64,000 nucleotides of DNA, taken from positions 744,001 to 808,000 of the forward strand of contig NZ_JACHCE010000001.1 of assembly GCF_014200605.1 (NCBI RefSeq), given 5' to 3'. Of the stretch, positions 62,726-64,000 are shown piece after piece. The notes under the pieces are model-generated. The model worked only from the letters and a program-made list of their open reading frames with translations, was not told the DNA's origin and ran no database searches. Numbering within the stretch: position 1 is the stretch's first letter; every line of letters begins with the position of its first letter. Source of the DNA: Pedobacter cryoconitis (lineage in GTDB: Bacteria; Bacteroidota; Bacteroidia; Sphingobacteriales; Sphingobacteriaceae). A program made the position numbers and the translations under genes.

Positions 62726-63919
62726 TTATCTCAGAACCTGCCCGCCAGCTATAATATGTCTGTTTTGCAGACCCTTTTCAGAACTGAATGTGGCAACAAT
62801 AAATGAAATTTTGAAATTCTGCAGAAATACCAGTCCTAATGACAGCTGTCCAAAGGTGAAATTTGATTTGTTAATTCCCAGGTTGTCTTTAAATACGTCG
62901 GTCCCATATATTTTACTGGCGTTAAAATTACAAAAGAACCGCAGGTTATTATTGCTTGTAGTGGCATCTGCATACAGATCTAAACCAAATGAGCCGCTGC
63001 CCGCCCATTTTTCTGTTTTTGTACCAAATTCAGGAAAGTCTGCAGTGCCCCTGGTAATTAATCTTGAAATAAGATTGTATTGGTTGTTTTTTGAGTGTAA
63101 ATAAGCAAGGGGGTATTCGAAATTTAAAACGGTATTTCCTCCTGAAGTCACTAGTCTCTGGTATGCTTCTTCTTTTTTAGCATCTGCATCAGTCTCTTTA
63201 CCAGTGTTGGAAATCATGGTTCCCAGACTTACCCTGAATAAGCCTAGGTTACCATTGACAATCTCAGAATATACGGATCCGGTATTGTTGCCAAAGTTTA
63301 CACCGGCATTGCCTAAGGCATTGAATCTTTTGCCATCATTACCATAAATCAGATCGAAAAACGCTCTGGAGCGTAGTGACCCAAATCCAAAATTCGTGCT
63401 TTTGAAGCTCATCAGATCTTTTACATATAAATAATATAGACTATCAGTTGTCACCTGAAGTTTAACTATTTGTTTACCGAGTAATATAACACTATCAGAT
63501 TTACGTTTGATAAGGCTGTCCGGGAATAAGAGTTTTTTATTGGATTGACGTGAATTCGTATACAAGTCGTGGAGGATGTTATTCCTGGCTTCATTCTTTT
63601 GTTTCTTGATCGTGGTTTTGTAATTATACTGGATGATGTCAAGTGTTTCATAAACGTCTTCCTTCTTAGTGCTATCTGAATTTATGTCTTTAAGGGTTAT
63701 TATAAATTTGTTTGGGTCTTGCTGTTTAATTTGATACAGGAAGGCTTCATCAGATAATTCCACATTGTTTTTTAGATCTTTGATTTGATCAATTTTGATT
63801 TTTTGGGTTACATTTTCCGTGATACTTGATGCACCAGGTTTTAATTTGAAACCTAATTGTGCTTTTACGCTAAATGCAGTAAATAGGCTGAATGCAATTA
63901 ATAGAATTTTCTTTTTCAT
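62726..63919 (-). CDS. Secreted or outer-membrane hypothetical protein
   Basis: A 397-residue exported protein with signal peptide 1-20 (FSLFTAFSVKAQ). The N-terminal third is charged and helical (FIITLKDINSDSTKKEDVYE, KKQKNEARNNILHDLYTNSR). The C-terminal two thirds are Gly/aromatic-rich alternating strands (FGSLRSRAFFDLIYG, SVYSEIVNGNLGLFRVSLGT) ending in a beta-strand-like HIIAGGQVLR, suggesting a small outer-membrane beta-barrel. No family was recognised. It is transcribed alone. Confidence 0.65.
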   Translation of the reverse strand: MKKKILLIAFSLFTAFSVKAQLGFKLKPGASSITENVTQKIKIDQIKDLKNNVELSDEAFLYQIKQQDPNKFIITLKDINSDSTKKEDVYETLDIIQYNYKTTIKKQKNEARNNILHDLYTNSRQSNKKLLFPDSLIKRKSDSVILLGKQIVKLQVTTDSLYYLYVKDLMSFKSTNFGFGSLRSRAFFDLIYGNDGKRFNALGNAGVNFGNNTGSVYSEIVNGNLGLFRVSLGTMISNTGKETDADAKKEEAYQRLVTSGGNTVLNFEYPLAYLHSKNNQYNLISRLITRGTADFPEFGTKTEKWAGSGSFGLDLYADATTSNNNLRFFCNFNASKIYGTDVFKDNLGINKSNFTFGQLSLGLVFLQNFKISFIVATFSSEKGLQNRHIIAGGQVLR

Positions 63920-64000
63920 TTTGAGAGCTTTTAAATTGTTTTTAATTAGTTATTTGTCAGATATACAAACCTATATGGATTTTTTACCCGCAATAAAAAG

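Overview
The window reads as chromosomal DNA of a Bacteroidota bacterium of the Sphingobacteriaceae, most likely Pedobacter or a close relative. The evidence is the gene types (HmuY-type heme locus, TonB receptor, GH29 fucosidase, CheB-CheR-PAS hybrid, orphan ECF sigma factor), the absence of strong Shine-Dalgarno sequences, and repeated Bacteroidota-type -7 boxes of the form TAnnTTTG (for example near 4230, 8934, 20195, 26866, 29119, 53251 and 54298). dnaA begins 71 bases into the window, so the numbering probably starts at the conventional chromosome start. No tRNA, rRNA, CRISPR array or intact insertion sequence was seen.

Layout. 1-11 kb: dnaA, D-lactate dehydrogenase, SelO, an orphan ECF sigma factor, a secreted alpha-L-fucosidase, a DUF6515-like protein, an alpha/beta hydrolase and a UPF1-like helicase, followed by an inverted repeat and a 12-copy, 13-bp G/T-rich tandem repeat. 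11-20 kb: SseB-like protein, MscS channel, a cysE-cysM cysteine operon, malic enzyme, fatty-acid desaturase, DUF4268 protein and a PfkB kinase. 20-24 kb: a gene-poor stretch with a promoter-plus-terminator small RNA candidate, two short-period tandem repeats and small unrecognised genes. 24-31 kb: SPFH/ribbon-helix-helix pair, a class D beta-lactamase coupled to a DapB homologue lacking its catalytic histidine pair, hydrolases, an SRAP protein and a YciE-like ferritin-fold protein.

31-37.3 kb is the most unusual part. A small HTH gene faces a roughly 230-nt highly structured RNA candidate, followed by a DUF6166-like gene. Then come remnants of a surface-polysaccharide locus: a nucleotide-sugar dehydrogenase with a nonsense codon and an internal deletion, fused in frame to the tail of a sugar epimerase, and a glycosyltransferase lacking its middle. 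An M13 peptidase and a YceI protein lie between them.

37-44.7 kb holds a signalling operon (CheB-CheR-PAS, PAS histidine kinase, small protein, NarL regulator), a short HlyD-like protein and a LytTR regulator. 44.8-51.8 kb is a complete heme acquisition locus (TonB receptor, HmuY, HmuT, HmuU, HmuV, HmuS) preceded by two matching 21-bp Fur-like boxes. 52-57.5 kb: rpiA, a GNAT enzyme, a LysR regulator with an inverted repeat around its promoter, and thrS-infC-rpmI-rplT. 57.6-64 kb: a Spy-like periplasmic protein, a LexA-like XRE/S24 repressor divergent from GIY-YIG and ORF6N genes, PBP1A and an unknown secreted protein. The XRE/S24 promoter shares a 16/18 motif with the HTH promoter at 31 kb, which suggests a small shared regulon.
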